Shown here: piece after piece, positions 1 through 9,540 of the stretch | Layout: every line of letters begins with the position of its first letter | How positions within the stretch are numbered: position 1 is the stretch's first letter | Assembly: GCA_012034805.1 (NCBI GenBank) | Contig: JAAUOP010000029.1 | Coordinates: 1 to 41,840 of the forward strand | Origin: Synechococcales cyanobacterium CRU_2_2 | Lineage (GTDB): Bacteria > Cyanobacteriota > Cyanobacteriia > PCC-9006 > JAAUQQ01 | DNA length: 41,840 nucleotides | Direction of reading: 5' to 3' | Program-made: the position numbers and the translations under genes | The notes under the pieces: model-generated | Databases searched by the model: none | The model's input: only the letters and a program-made list of their open reading frames with translations | What the model was told of the DNA's origin: nothing

Positions 1-45
1 GCTGCTGATCTTGGATGGGGCGCGATCGCCGCCTACAAGCCCTAA
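1..45 (+). CDS. 3' end of an upstream gene (partial)
   Basis: One frame is open from the window edge and ends at TAA (43-45), reading AADLGWGAIAAYKP. Tax/Pil-type chemotaxis operons of cyanobacteria usually place CheY-like and CheW-like genes before the receptor gene, so this could be the tail of such a gene. That is context only: fourteen residues are too few to identify it, and another frame is also open across this stretch. Confidence 0.3.
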   Translation, partial: AADLGWGAIAAYKP

Positions 46-94
46 GGAACGAGAACTTAATAAAACCCACGTAAAACCGACATTTGGTTTGTAG

Positions 95-113
95 GGACGA
101 ACCGCGTTCGTCC
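95..113. repeat. Intergenic palindrome, copy 1
   Basis: The arms GGACGAAC (95-102) and GTTCGTCC (106-113) are a perfect 8-bp inverted repeat around CGC. Related palindromes occur at 3202-3228, 6476-6495 and 6523-6542, all in gaps between chemotaxis genes. They resemble the short hairpin-forming repeats scattered through many cyanobacterial genomes. There is no T run, so a terminator role is not obvious. Confidence 0.7.
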
Positions 114-295
114 GGCTGTTGGCAGTGGCTTCTAGCACGAGCCGGACGAAGGTTGGTTCCCCTCTACGGCAAGACTTTTTGTTGATTTGTGACTTCTCGT
201 ACCTATTCATACCTGTCTTCTCCGCCGGTTTCCGCTGTTTTTTCGATTTCTTCTCGATACCTCCTATCCCCTGTCTTCCCCTCACCCACAAAGCC

Positions 296-3187
296 ATGGC
301 TACCCCAAATCTAGCTCGTTCCGACGCCTCCCAAACTCCCGAACCAGCAGGCGAACAGAAATTAGGAGAACATCAAGCGCCGAACCTCAATCTGTCCGCG
401 AACGCCCAGTCGATTACCCCCCAGCGGGAAGTGACTGACCAGGAATTTGCAACCGTTGCCACCACCGTTTTGCAAGAGAAGCAACCGAACGAGCGGCCTT
501 CTGAACCGAGGGGTAAGGCAAAACGGAGAGGATGGCAACAATTGGGCTTGCGCTCCAAGACAACCCTGGCCGCGCTGCTCATTGGTACGGCACCCGTCTT
601 GGCCCTGGGCGGATTGGCCTACAACCTCAGCGCGAAATCCCTAAAAGAAACAGTTTCTAAGGCAGAAATCGCTCGAGCTAAGGGCATGGCAGACCGAACC
701 AACGGCTTCATGTTTGAACGCTACGGTGATATCCAGATCCTGGCAAAGTTGCCGGTTTTCACCAACCCAAGCGTACGAGAGAGCTTGACCCTCGAACAAA
801 AGCAGAACCTGCTGGAAAACTATCGGCAAACCTACGGCATTTATAGCAGCATTGCCGTGTTTGATGTGAACGGCAATGTGATTGCCCAATCTACAGCAGG
901 CGAAGTCCTCGGCAATCACTTTGACCGAGATTATTTCAAGGCTGTTGTCAGCTCTGGCAAACCCTATATTGCTGAGCCCAGCAAGTCTAAAACCACAGGT
1001 GAAACTGCGATGTATTTCGCAGCTCCCATCCTAGATGACGCGACTGGCAAGATGATTGGCGTTATCCGCAGCCGCATGCCCATGGAAGCCCTAGTGCCGC
1101 TGATGACAACCTTTAGTGCAAACGCTGAAGAACCTCACATTGCCAATAAATCTGGAGAATTCATCGCAGCTCTAGAACAGGAACAAGTCGGTAACCAGCT
1201 CACAGACGACTTTGTTAAACTGGCCCCTCTGGTTCAAGCTAAACAGAACGGCAGTGTCATCGATATTGACAAGATTGAGAATGTCGAACAACTCGTTGCT
1301 TACGCCCCTTTCCCAAGCTATGAAGGGCTGCCGGATCTCGGCTGGTCAGCAGTCATTGGCGTGGATTCCGAGATCGTTTTCGCCTCCCAGCGGCAACTGC
1401 TCACCGCGCTGCTTTTGGGTACGGCGGGTGTGGCTGTGCTGGTGACCCTGATTTCGATTTATTTGGCGACCCAGGCGACCCGCCCGGTCATTCAGGCTGC
1501 CGAAGTGGTAGAACGCATTGGTCGAGGTGATTTGGAAGCCCGCTTGGCACTGCCGGAAGCAGGCGACGAACTGGTGCAGCTCGGCCAAAACATTAACCAA
1601 ATGGGCAACCAGCTCCAGACCTTCTTTGCCCAGCAGAGCTCGGAAGCGCGTATGGCTCAGATGTTGGGCGAACTGGCACGGGTTCGCGATGAGGGGGAGC
1701 TGCCCATGCTGTTGGATCAGGTGATGCATGAGGTACAGCGACAGGTAGGGGGCGATCGCGTCCTGTTCCAACAAGCCGGCAATCCCACCGGCCAAAAAAC
1801 CAACAACACCATTGTCGCCGAAGCCCTGATGTCCGGCTTGCCCAAACTCCAAGGCCAAGCCAGCCGTACTCTCTCTCCAGAAGAGATCGAAACCTACACC
1901 AACCAGTCCACCCTCGTTCTGTCCAATATTCAAACCGGCGATCTCAGCCCAGAGCAGCGGCAACAACTGCAATCTTGGCGGGTGCAATCGATCATGGCAA
2001 CGCCCATTTTGATTAACAACGAACTCTATGGTCTCCTCGAAGTCCATAGCTGCAACCAAGAGCGTCAGTGGAAAACCCAAGATAGCGAACTTTTCACCCA
2101 GATCGGCTCGCGCTTAGGCCTTGCCCTCGGCGGTTTTGAATCCTTCAAACAAGCCCAGATTCGAGGCGAAGAAGAGCGCCAACAGAAAGAAACCCTCCAA
2201 CGAGAACTGATGGGCTTCCTCAGCAGCGTTGAAGGAGCCAGCGGCGGTGACCTGACGGTGCGGGCACAGATTACGGCGGGTGAGATTGGCATTGTGGCTG
2301 ACTTTTTTAACGCGATCGTTGAGAACCTGCGGGAGGTTGTCACCGAGGTGAAACAGGCCGCCGAGCAGGTGAACAGTTCCGTCTCCAGTAGTGGTACCTC
2401 CATCGGCAAGCTGGCTACAGACAGCCTCAACCAGTCCCACCAGGTCAAAGAAACCCTAGTGTCTGTGGAACTGATGACCACCGCCTTGCAAAAAGTGGCC
2501 GCCCAAGCCAAGGACGCCACACGCACTACCCAGCAAGCCGAAATCACGGCCCAAGCCGGTGGAAAAGCCATGGAAAAAACCGTAGACAGCATTCAGCAGG
2601 TGCGCGAAACCGTCGCCGAAACCGCCAAAAAAGTCAAACGACTGGGTGAATCCTCCCAGCAGATTTCTAAGGTGGTCGAGCTGATTAACCAGATTTCGCT
2701 CAAGACCAACCTGCTCGCTGTCAACGCGGGTATTGAGGCGGCCCGCGCTGGGGAAGAAGGCCGAGGCTTCGCGGTGGTTGCAGAAGAGGTCGGTGCATTG
2801 GCGGCCCAGTCTGCGATCGCCACCAAAGAAATCGAACAGATTATTAGTTCGATTCAAACCGGCACCACCGAGGTGGTGGAAGCGATGGAAAGCAGTACCG
2901 CCCAGGTGGTAGAAGGCACACGCTCAGTGGAAGAGGCTAAGCAGAGTCTGGCCCAGATTTTGCTGGCATCCCAGCAAGTGAACGAAGTCTTCCAAATGAT
3001 TTCGAAGGAAACGGTCGAACAGGCCGACACCTCTGGCTTGGTGCAGCAACTCATGATGCAGATGGCCAAGGTGTCCGAGGCTGCGTCTAAAGACTCCGAT
3101 GGCGTTTCCAAGTTGCTGGCCGAAACCGTTGCCGTCGCCCAAAAACTCCAGACCTCTGTGAGTACGTTTAAGGTCGATTTGGCTTAA
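296..3187 (+). CDS. Methyl-accepting chemotaxis/phototaxis receptor (PilJ/TaxD type)
   Basis: A membrane receptor of 963 residues that should signal to the CheA hybrid 70 bp downstream, controlling type IV pilus motility or taxis. After a low-complexity N-terminus come a membrane segment ([19 protein letters not shown], about residues 93-111), an extracytoplasmic Cache-like sensor, a second membrane segment ([20 protein letters not shown]), a HAMP domain, a GAF-like domain and a C-terminal MCP signalling coiled coil. The coiled-coil tip [20 protein letters not shown] and the following [11 protein letters not shown] are classic. The GAF-like domain lacks the Cys-His pair used to bind bilins, so I do not call it a photoreceptor. 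I chose ATG 296. The frame is open back to a TTG at 119, but that would start inside the upstream palindrome region and adds a non-protein-like segment. The Synechocystis Tax1/Pil cluster is the nearest organisational parallel. Confidence 0.9.
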   Translation: MATPNLARSDASQTPEPAGEQKLGEHQAPNLNLSANAQSITPQREVTDQEFATVATTVLQEKQPNERPSEPRGKAKRRGWQQLGLRSKTTLAALLIGTAPVLALGGLAYNLSAKSLKETVSKAEIARAKGMADRTNGFMFERYGDIQILAKLPVFTNPSVRESLTLEQKQNLLENYRQTYGIYSSIAVFDVNGNVIAQSTAGEVLGNHFDRDYFKAVVSSGKPYIAEPSKSKTTGETAMYFAAPILDDATGKMIGVIRSRMPMEALVPLMTTFSANAEEPHIANKSGEFIAALEQEQVGNQLTDDFVKLAPLVQAKQNGSVIDIDKIENVEQLVAYAPFPSYEGLPDLGWSAVIGVDSEIVFASQRQLLTALLLGTAGVAVLVTLISIYLATQATRPVIQAAEVVERIGRGDLEARLALPEAGDELVQLGQNINQMGNQLQTFFAQQSSEARMAQMLGELARVRDEGELPMLLDQVMHEVQRQVGGDRVLFQQAGNPTGQKTNNTIVAEALMSGLPKLQGQASRTLSPEEIETYTNQSTLVLSNIQTGDLSPEQRQQLQSWRVQSIMATPILINNELYGLLEVHSCNQERQWKTQDSELFTQIGSRLGLALGGFESFKQAQIRGEEERQQKETLQRELMGFLSSVEGASGGDLTVRAQITAGEIGIVADFFNAIVENLREVVTEVKQAAEQVNSSVSSSGTSIGKLATDSLNQSHQVKETLVSVELMTTALQKVAAQAKDATRTTQQAEITAQAGGKAMEKTVDSIQQVRETVAETAKKVKRLGESSQQISKVVELINQISLKTNLLAVNAGIEAARAGEEGRGFAVVAEEVGALAAQSAIATKEIEQIISSIQTGTTEVVEAMESSTAQVVEGTRSVEEAKQSLAQILLASQQVNEVFQMISKETVEQADTSGLVQQLMMQMAKVSEAASKDSDGVSKLLAETVAVAQKLQTSVSTFKVDLA

Positions 3188-3201
3188 GGACGAGGAATCG
3201 A

Positions 3202-3228
3202 GTAGGGACGAACCGCGCTCGTCCCTAC
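3202..3228. repeat. Intergenic palindrome, copy 2
   Basis: GTAGGGACGA (3202-3211) and TCGTCCCTAC (3219-3228) form a perfect 10-bp inverted repeat with a 7-nt loop. It fills the 69-bp gap between the receptor and the CheA gene. It has the same core as copies 1, 3 and 4. Confidence 0.75.
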
Positions 3229-3256
3229 GAATCACATATCAACAGGTATCAGTTCC

Positions 3257-6200
3257 ATGTCGCAGGATCAAGAATGGCTCGTCCGTCTCCAATTTTTGGA
3301 GGAAGCTCAGGAATATCTCAGCACCATGGAATCGGAGTTGCTGGGCCTCAGCAGCAAAGGCGTGACTCAGGAGGGTTACAACAGCATTCTGCGGGCGGCC
3401 CACTCGATCAAGGGCGGCTCTGCTTTGATGGGGTTTGCGGAGTTAAGCCAAGTGGCCCACCGCCTTGAGGACTTTTTTAAGGTCTTGCGGGCGGGTCATC
3501 GAGCTGAGGTGGTGGATGCGGCCCTAGAACATTTGTTTTTGCAGACGCTGGACTGCATGGTGCAGATGCTGGCACTCTATCGCCAAAAGCACCTGTTCTC
3601 CGCAGACTGGATGAGGGAGAATCCGCAGTTCTTTTTGGATCAGCTTTACGATCGCCTCGGCGACCCCCAACCGGAAGACGACATCGCCGCCCTCTCAGCG
3701 GATGCTGGCGAAGACCTGGTCAGCCTAATGTTCTCGAGCGAGGTGGGGCCTTGCCTAGAAAGACTCGAGGGTGTCTTGGGCGATCCGGCGCTGCCGTTGG
3801 TGAAGGAGGAGTTTATTATTGCCTGCCAGGAAATGGCGGGCCTGGGGGAAATGCTGGATTTGCCAGTGTTTTCGGGGTTGTGCCAGCAAGTTGTGACGGC
3901 GATCGACAAAGCCCAGGAGGGGGAGATTGTGGCGATCGCCACCGCAGCCCTCAGTGGCCTCCAGCGCGTCCGAGCGCTGGTGATCTTGGGTGAGCTCGAC
4001 CTATTGCCGACACAATTCGTTTTGCCTGAGACGGGGGCAAATTCTTCCAAAACGAGCCCTGAACTTACTTCCGAAATCACCCTTGAAGTCGCTCCTGAAA
4101 TCACCGCTGAAGTCGCGCCTGAAGTCAGCAGCCTCGAAACCAGCTTCGAAATCAGCTCAAGCCTACCGCCAGAACCCATCGCCCTGGCCAGCGATGCGCC
4201 CGCACTAACCTCCGAGAGCCTAGACAATCTCGAAGCGATCCCTTTTGAAATGGGTTCCTTTGGAATGGATCCCTTCGGTTTGGAGGGCTTTGAATTTAGC
4301 CCCTCTGATCTGGAACAGATTGAGAGACTGGTGGTTCACCCTGAGCCTGTTGCGGAGGCCGAGGATCTGGACGCTGTCCTACAGCTCCTGGGAACCGCTC
4401 CGATCTTAGAGCCTGAAGTCGTTTCGCCGGAGCAATACGAGGCTGCCGCCCAAGCTGCCGCCATTAGCTCTTCCAAACTGAACAATATTCAGGCCCCAGC
4501 GATCGCGCCGAGACCTGCGGCCCCAGCCAAGGACGAGGCCGAAGATTCGACGGTTCGTATTTCCATCCGACAACTCGAGCGCCTTGGCGAATTGTTTGGT
4601 GAACTGAATACTGAGCGGGGGGGATTGAGCTTGCGGTTGCGATCGCTCAAAAACCTGGTCACCCTCATGGGCAATCGCGTCAAAGCCCTCAACCAGGCCA
4701 ACGAGCAACTCCGCCTCTCTTACGATCGCAGCGCCACCGCCAGCCGCTCCGCTTCCTCCCCAACCGCCTCCAGCTCGCCCCCCATCCTCGCCGCCGAGAC
4801 CCCTGGCCCCCAATTCGACCTGCTCGAAATGGATCAATACAGCGACCTCCACCTCGTCGCCCAGGAAATCATCGAGCGCGTCGTCCAAATTCAGGAAGTC
4901 TCGAGCGACATCGAGCTAGCCCTCGACGAAACCGAAGGCATTTCTCGCCAGCTGGGCCGCACCGCCCAGCAAATGCAAATCGGCATGACCCAGGTGCGGA
5001 TGCGACCGCTCGCAGAACTGACCCGCCGCTTCCCTCGCCAGTTGCGGCAACTGTCCCTCGAGCACGGCAAATCTGTCACGCTTAAGGAAAAAGGCACCGG
5101 GACGCTGATCGAACGGTCGATCTTAGAAGCACTGCAAGATCCGCTGATGCACCTGCTGCGCAACTGTTTTGACCACGGCATTGAATCGCCTGAGATGCGC
5201 CAAAATTTGGGCAAGCCCGTCGAAGGCAGCATCATGATCACCGCCAGCTATCGCGGCAACCAAACCGTGATCACCGTCAGCGACGACGGGGGTGGTATCA
5301 ATCTCGAAAAAATTAAAACCAAAGTCGTTAGCGGCTTGGGCTTGACGAACGAGGAAATCAGCACCTTTAGCGAGCAAGAAATTCTCGATCTGATTTTTGA
5401 ACCCGGTTTCAGTACCGCTGAGGCCGTGACCGATTTGTCCGGTCGCGGCATCGGCATGGACGTCGTGCGCAAAAACATTGAGGCGATCCAGGGCACTGTT
5501 CAAGTCGAAACCGAGCTGGGTGTCGGCACCACCTTTACGCTGGTTGTCCCCTTGTCCCTGTCGGTGACGCGGGTGCTGGTGGTGGAATGCCAGGGTCTGT
5601 TTGTGGCCCTCCCGGCGAGCATTGTGGAAGAGATGACGCTGCTGAGCCCCTCGCAAATTCTGACGGCAGCAGACCGGGAGCTGATTGAATGGCAGGGCTA
5701 CACTGTACCGCTGCTGCGGCTGGAGCATTGGATTCGGTTCAACCGTCCGCCCATCAAGCTCGAAACCGAGAGCGTTCCGATTATTGATCAAGAAGGCGCG
5801 CTGATTGTCACCCAGGGGAATGCGCCCTATGCAATTTATTGCGATCGCTACTGGGGCGAACAAGAGGTCACTACCCGCTTAGTCGAAGGCAACATCAGCC
5901 TGCCACCCGGTTTCTCGGGTTGCGTGGTTTTGGGCGATGGTCGCATCGTTCCCCTGATGGATACCGAAGCCCTGCTCAGCTGGATCTTGAGCCAGCCCGT
6001 GCCCCCCTTCGGTCCAGCTGCCCAGCCGGTGACCTCGCCCCCACAGCACTTGTCAGCCGAGACGTCTAACCTCAAAAATTCCACTTGGGATTCTGCAGAA
6101 CGGCCCACGGTGATGATCATTGATGATTCAATCAACGTGCGCCGCTTCCTGGCCATTACTCTCGAAAAAGCTGGTTACCGGGTTGAGCAAGCCAAGGACG

Positions 6201-6475
6201 GCCTGGATGCCCTAGAAAAACTCCGAGAAGACAACAATATCGATGCGATTGTCAGCGATGTGGAGATGCCCCGTATGGATGGTTTTCGCTTCCTTGCTAC
6301 GATTCAGACCGTCGAAACCTGCAAGGCGATTCCCGTGGTGATGCTGACCTCCCGTAGTGGCACCAAGCACCGTCAGTTGGCGCAGCAGTTGGGGGCCGCG
6401 GACTATTTTTCCAAGCCCTTCAAACAGAATGAATTGCTGGGGCGCTTGGCGGAACTGACCCAGGTCTCCTCCTAG
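3257..6475 (+). CDS. CheA-type hybrid histidine kinase with C-terminal CheY receiver
   Basis: The central kinase of the taxis operon, 1072 residues. The N-terminal HPt domain carries AAHSIKGGSALMGF with phosphoacceptor His49. An acidic, Pro/Ser/Glu-rich linker (about residues 255-420) follows, including degenerate EVAPEIT/EVAPEVS repeats. The dimerisation and ATPase core shows the N-box LMHLLRNCFDHGIESPEMR and the ATP-lid motifs VSDDGGGINLEKIK and GRGIGMDVV. Next come a CheW-like regulatory domain and a receiver with DD in MIIDDS, phosphoacceptor Asp1001 (SDVEMPRMDG), switch Thr1031 and Lys1053 in SKPF. All catalytic positions look intact. This architecture matches cyanobacterial TaxAY/PilL-type CheA-CheY fusions that drive pilus-based motility. 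Transcription with the receptor gene is likely, as they share a strand and a 69-bp gap. Confidence 0.93.
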   Translation: MSQDQEWLVRLQFLEEAQEYLSTMESELLGLSSKGVTQEGYNSILRAAHSIKGGSALMGFAELSQVAHRLEDFFKVLRAGHRAEVVDAALEHLFLQTLDCMVQMLALYRQKHLFSADWMRENPQFFLDQLYDRLGDPQPEDDIAALSADAGEDLVSLMFSSEVGPCLERLEGVLGDPALPLVKEEFIIACQEMAGLGEMLDLPVFSGLCQQVVTAIDKAQEGEIVAIATAALSGLQRVRALVILGELDLLPTQFVLPETGANSSKTSPELTSEITLEVAPEITAEVAPEVSSLETSFEISSSLPPEPIALASDAPALTSESLDNLEAIPFEMGSFGMDPFGLEGFEFSPSDLEQIERLVVHPEPVAEAEDLDAVLQLLGTAPILEPEVVSPEQYEAAAQAAAISSSKLNNIQAPAIAPRPAAPAKDEAEDSTVRISIRQLERLGELFGELNTERGGLSLRLRSLKNLVTLMGNRVKALNQANEQLRLSYDRSATASRSASSPTASSSPPILAAETPGPQFDLLEMDQYSDLHLVAQEIIERVVQIQEVSSDIELALDETEGISRQLGRTAQQMQIGMTQVRMRPLAELTRRFPRQLRQLSLEHGKSVTLKEKGTGTLIERSILEALQDPLMHLLRNCFDHGIESPEMRQNLGKPVEGSIMITASYRGNQTVITVSDDGGGINLEKIKTKVVSGLGLTNEEISTFSEQEILDLIFEPGFSTAEAVTDLSGRGIGMDVVRKNIEAIQGTVQVETELGVGTTFTLVVPLSLSVTRVLVVECQGLFVALPASIVEEMTLLSPSQILTAADRELIEWQGYTVPLLRLEHWIRFNRPPIKLETESVPIIDQEGALIVTQGNAPYAIYCDRYWGEQEVTTRLVEGNISLPPGFSGCVVLGDGRIVPLMDTEALLSWILSQPVPPFGPAAQPVTSPPQHLSAETSNLKNSTWDSAERPTVMIIDDSINVRRFLAITLEKAGYRVEQAKDGLDALEKLREDNNIDAIVSDVEMPRMDGFRFLATIQTVETCKAIPVVMLTSRSGTKHRQLAQQLGAADYFSKPFKQNELLGRLAELTQVSS

Positions 6476-6495
6476 GGACAAACGGCGGTTCGTCC
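6476..6495. repeat. Intergenic palindrome, copy 3
   Basis: GGACAAAC (6476-6483) and GTTCGTCC (6488-6495) pair with one A/C mismatch around GGCG. It begins directly at the stop codon of the CheA gene. Confidence 0.6.
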
Positions 6496-6522
6496 GGCAC
6501 AGAATTTGCAGGCCCCCCCAAA

Positions 6523-6542
6523 GGACGAACGGCGGTTCGTCC
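6523..6542. repeat. Intergenic palindrome, copy 4
   Basis: GGACGAAC (6523-6530) and GTTCGTCC (6535-6542) are a perfect 8-bp inverted repeat around GGCG. It lies 27 bp after copy 3 in the same gap, so two hairpins sit in tandem between the kinase gene and the next gene. Confidence 0.7.
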
Positions 6543-6608
6543 CTACGTCATCTCCCGAATTTGTCGTCTGGTTGTTTTTGTTCTTGTTCTTTCACCTTCT
6601 CTAGTGCC

Positions 6609-7175
6609 ATGGCTACTCGTTCTTCTGTGCGATTGGGTCGATTGAGCGATCGCGCCATTACCCCCCAGCGGCAACTCATCACCTTCCGCCTGCGGCGCAC
6701 CGGCTTTTTTCTACCGCTCCAATGGGTGTATCGGGCCATGGTATTTGACGCTCAGGATATTCGCCAAAATCAGGTGAGCTTCGAGCAATACAATCTGCCC
6801 TTGGTCAATGTGGGCCAAATCATCTTTGGGGATGCAGACCCCGTGCGTCGGCCCAGCGCCCTGATTGGGTTGGTCTTACAACAGCCTTCGCAGCAGGCCC
6901 CAAGGCCGTCGAGTCTGGAACAGCCCCCGTTAGAACAGCTCGAAAACGCACCCCAACTGGTGTTACCCATCGACTCTGCACCGGCCCTTTGTCGGGTGTC
7001 CGACAGCAGCTTTGTGCCACTGCCTCACACTTATGCGGTACAATGCGTCGCAGAAATGACTGACAACAGCAGTGACTATCCTCTGCATTTGTTGCTGAAT
7101 CCGCAACAGCTGTTCGCCCAGCTGCTCACGCATTCCTCGGCTCAGCCTTTGGCTTCCGCTCTGAGCTCGCGATAG
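6609..7175 (+). CDS. Small CheW-like protein
   Basis: A 188-residue soluble protein following the CheA gene on the same strand. The N-terminal half (QRQLITFRLRRTGFFLPLQWVYRAM) resembles the first strands of a CheW/adaptor fold, and LPLVNVGQIIFGD resembles the 'vP.idL..llG' segment of CheW proteins. A Gln/Pro-rich linker follows, then a second half that could complete the fold. It may couple the receptor to the kinase. ATG 6609 is preferred over an in-frame ATG at 6561, whose extra residues are Cys/Ser-rich and not protein-like. The last 34 bp overlap the convergent DUF1361 gene. The family call is an inference from position plus weak motif similarity. Confidence 0.6.
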   Translation: MATRSSVRLGRLSDRAITPQRQLITFRLRRTGFFLPLQWVYRAMVFDAQDIRQNQVSFEQYNLPLVNVGQIIFGDADPVRRPSALIGLVLQQPSQQAPRPSSLEQPPLEQLENAPQLVLPIDSAPALCRVSDSSFVPLPHTYAVQCVAEMTDNSSDYPLHLLLNPQQLFAQLLTHSSAQPLASALSSR

Positions 7176-7870
7176 CGCAGCACCAGCCCCAAGGTCACTT
7201 GTTTCATGATCCAGTAGAGGATTGTGATAATCAAAAATGTAATCAGAATGACAAAGGCAGGCCACTTGGTGGTCAGGGTATCGAGCACTTGCACTAGCGT
7301 TGCAGAGGGGGCTTGCACGAGGTCCCAGCTATTGAGGCGATGGAAACGGCCCAAAAAAATGCCGATCGCGCAAAGCCCATGCATCATCAGTTCGGCCCAG
7401 TTGACAAACCGCTTCGCCCCCTCGCGTACCAGATAGGCTTGCTGATTAATCAACGAGATGACATAGGCTTGGAATCCGCCCACGATCGCCACAAAATGCA
7501 GCGGAATGACCAGCAAAATAATCACCCAGGCCGGATAGGGTAGGCGGGCAGCTTGAACCGAATGGATAATATCCGTGAGTAGATAGGGCGCGTTGGGCAA
7601 AAAAGCAACGTAGACTAAAAAAGCAGCCCACCAGGCCAAGGTTCGTCGAGTCCTGGGGCGGCGAAAGAGCCAAACACTCAGCACCAACGGGATCGCGGCC
7701 AAAAACAAGTTCCAGGCGATCCAACCACTGTCGGGGAACAGACACAGGGGCGGAAACAGTTTGCAACCCGCTCTTTCGACAAACGCCCTGAGACTAGCGG
7801 CGCTGATGGCGAGGAGTGGGGACGAGGGTAACTGGAATAGGGGGGACTGGAATAGGAATATCTCAGGCAT
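7142..7870 (-). CDS. DUF1361 family membrane protein
   Basis: An integral membrane protein of about 243 residues with several hydrophobic segments: near the N-terminus (IAWNLFLAAIPLVLSVWLF), then WWAAFLVYVAFLPNAPYLL, VIILLVIPLHFVAIVGGFQA, LMMHGLCAIGIFLGRF and FVILITFLIITILYWIM. The signature FLPNAPYLLTDIIH and the later GRFHRLNSWD identify DUF1361, a family of unknown function. ATG 7870 is the first ATG. The frame remains open to a TTG at 7966 through a repetitive stretch that I consider untranslated. Its 3' end overlaps the CheW-like gene tail-to-tail. Confidence 0.8.
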   Translation of the reverse strand: MPEIFLFQSPLFQLPSSPLLAISAASLRAFVERAGCKLFPPLCLFPDSGWIAWNLFLAAIPLVLSVWLFRRPRTRRTLAWWAAFLVYVAFLPNAPYLLTDIIHSVQAARLPYPAWVIILLVIPLHFVAIVGGFQAYVISLINQQAYLVREGAKRFVNWAELMMHGLCAIGIFLGRFHRLNSWDLVQAPSATLVQVLDTLTTKWPAFVILITFLIITILYWIMKQVTLGLVLRYRELRAEAKG

Positions 7871-8304
7871 GGGTAGCTCGCGTTGGAAGATCCCGGAATC
7901 GATGCCCTGACGTGAGTGCGACGGGAGCGAAGCTTGTGACTGGCCCGAAGCCTGTGACTGGCCCAAAACTTGTGATTCGAGCGAAGCTCATGCTCTGGGA
8001 CTATGCTACAACGCGATCGCGTGGGATTCCGGAGACGATCGCCTGCTGTCCGGGGAAAATTGCGGCAAGATGCGATCGCCTGCGCTAGAATTCGTCTAAT
8101 TAATGTCAATTAATGCCAACTGTCCTTTTTTCAATTTCTTTTTTCAACTTTTTTCTTTTTTCTTCGCTTTTCAATTTCGCTTTTTCACGCTCTTTTCCAG
8201 AGATTTTTCTAGGCAGCTGCAGAAGACAACAAAGGCTTGAAACAGCCAGTTTTCCACGCGCTGGCTCGCCCTAGTTATCACAACACCCCAGGAGCAATCT
8301 ACCC
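7871..8304. other. Gene-free stretch with T-rich tract
   Basis: The divergent gap between the DUF1361 gene and the deaminase-like gene. It holds a short imperfect repeat (about 7932-7992, units like TGTGACTGGCCC), two HIP1-like sites, and a strongly T/C-biased tract at about 8117-8200 on the plus strand. Both neighbouring genes probably have their promoters here, but I see no convincing -35/-10 pair. No RNA gene or further ORF is evident. Confidence 0.5.
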
Positions 8305-9357
8305 ATGGCACTCTACGCCGAGCTACACCGCCACCTGGGCGGTTCCGTTGTCCCTAGAATTTTGTGGGGCTACTTCCAACACAGCGAACCCGAGCAGGCC
8401 CAGCAGTTCGCAGACTATGCTGCCTTCGAAGACTTCTACACTCGCCCGCGCAACACCCTCGACGAATATCTAGAACTGCACACCCTGGTTGAAAAAGTCC
8501 AGACCGTGGAAACCCTGCCTTATTTTATCTACCGGCTGCTGCGGGGAGCCTATGTATTTGAAAACTTGGCCTACCTGGAGCTGCGCTATACGCCTTACCT
8601 GCGGACGCCTGAGCATTTGAGCCAGCGCGATCGCATCGATGCCACCGCCCAAATCATCGAAGTTGTCGGCCAAGCCAGTCAATCCACGCTGTATCCCATC
8701 GTCAACAGCCAAATTCTCTGTATGCACTCGCGCCTGCCCTACGAAGTCAACCGGGCGATCGTCGATTTGGCCGCGCAATATCCCCAATACGTCTGCGCCG
8801 TCGATGTCGCCGGGGGCGATGACCACTACAACATCGACGAACTGGTCAAGCTCTATGCCTACGCCCAGAGCAAAGGCATCCACACCACTGGCCACCTCTT
8901 TGAAACCACAGCCGGTTGCCACCCGGAACTCCTGCCCTACCTAGAGCGTATCGGCCACGGCATCCAAATCCCGCTGAAGCATCCCGAGCTGCTCAAAGCC
9001 GTCGCAGCGCGGGGGCAATGTCTGGAAGTTTGCCCAACGACCTACCTCAAAACCGGAACCCTAGAGGATATTCATCAGCTTAAAGTGGTGTTCGATCGCT
9101 GCTTCGAAGCCGGTGTCGATATCGCCATCTGTACCGACAACGCCGGACTGCACAACGTGCGTCTCCCATTCGAGTACGAAAATCTACTCACCCACAACGT
9201 GATTAACTTCGAGCAACTTCGCGCCTGCCAGGAAGCGGCGTTTAATCATGCCTTTGCCTGGAAGCATGGCAAACGCCCAGAAACCATCCTCAACGGGATT
9301 TTGCACCCCGACTTGATCCCTGCAGAGCTAGAGGCCTACAATCCCTGTTTTGGGTAG
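8305..9357 (+). CDS. Adenosine-deaminase-like metallohydrolase
   Basis: A 350-residue member of the adenosine/AMP deaminase amidohydrolase superfamily. Zinc ligands are visible: His8 and His10 in ELHRHLGG, His197 in GHLFE, His218 in RIGHG region and Asp278 in ICTDN. Glu200 sits three residues after His197, as in the classical HAGE motif, so the proton-transfer residue is kept. Two features are unusual: HAGE reads HLFE, and the usual Asp-Asp pair reads Asp278-Asn279. In adenosine deaminase the second Asp contacts the purine ring, so substrate choice may differ. ATG 8305 is the natural start, just after a CCC stretch, and the HxH motif begins at residue 8 as expected. It is a single transcription unit. 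Confidence 0.8.
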   Translation: MALYAELHRHLGGSVVPRILWGYFQHSEPEQAQQFADYAAFEDFYTRPRNTLDEYLELHTLVEKVQTVETLPYFIYRLLRGAYVFENLAYLELRYTPYLRTPEHLSQRDRIDATAQIIEVVGQASQSTLYPIVNSQILCMHSRLPYEVNRAIVDLAAQYPQYVCAVDVAGGDDHYNIDELVKLYAYAQSKGIHTTGHLFETTAGCHPELLPYLERIGHGIQIPLKHPELLKAVAARGQCLEVCPTTYLKTGTLEDIHQLKVVFDRCFEAGVDIAICTDNAGLHNVRLPFEYENLLTHNVINFEQLRACQEAAFNHAFAWKHGKRPETILNGILHPDLIPAELEAYNPCFG

Positions 9358-9417
9358 AGGCGCAGATTCCGCGCCCAATGCCAAATCTATGACGCGTCTT
9401 AATTGACGGGGTGGGCT

Positions 9418-9474
9418 TGGGAGGGGAATTTAATTCCCGTTCTCTTTAGGGATGGGATACAAATTCCCTTCCCA
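9418..9474. repeat. Imperfect hairpin upstream of tnpB
   Basis: TGGGAGGGGAATTT (9418-9431) can pair with AAATTCCCTTCCCA (9461-9474), with one G-T mismatch. Inside lies a second small palindrome, GGGAATT-T-AATTCCC. It could be the subterminal hairpin at the left end of the TnpB element, or a transcription terminator for the deaminase-like gene. It lacks a clean T run. Confidence 0.45.
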
Positions 9475-9540
9475 CGCGACCGAAGGAAGCAATTACTTAA
9501 GTGGCCGCACAGTTTTACTTAAACGTGTTAGACTGGGCCT

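Noticed and set aside
1346..2080. Minus-strand ORF of 244 residues inside the receptor gene
   Set aside because: Shadow of the receptor coding frame in high-GC DNA; the plus-strand protein has well-defined domains throughout.
1652..2150. GAF-like domain of the receptor as a bilin-binding photoreceptor
   Set aside because: No Cys-His pair or DXCF motif in the expected places.
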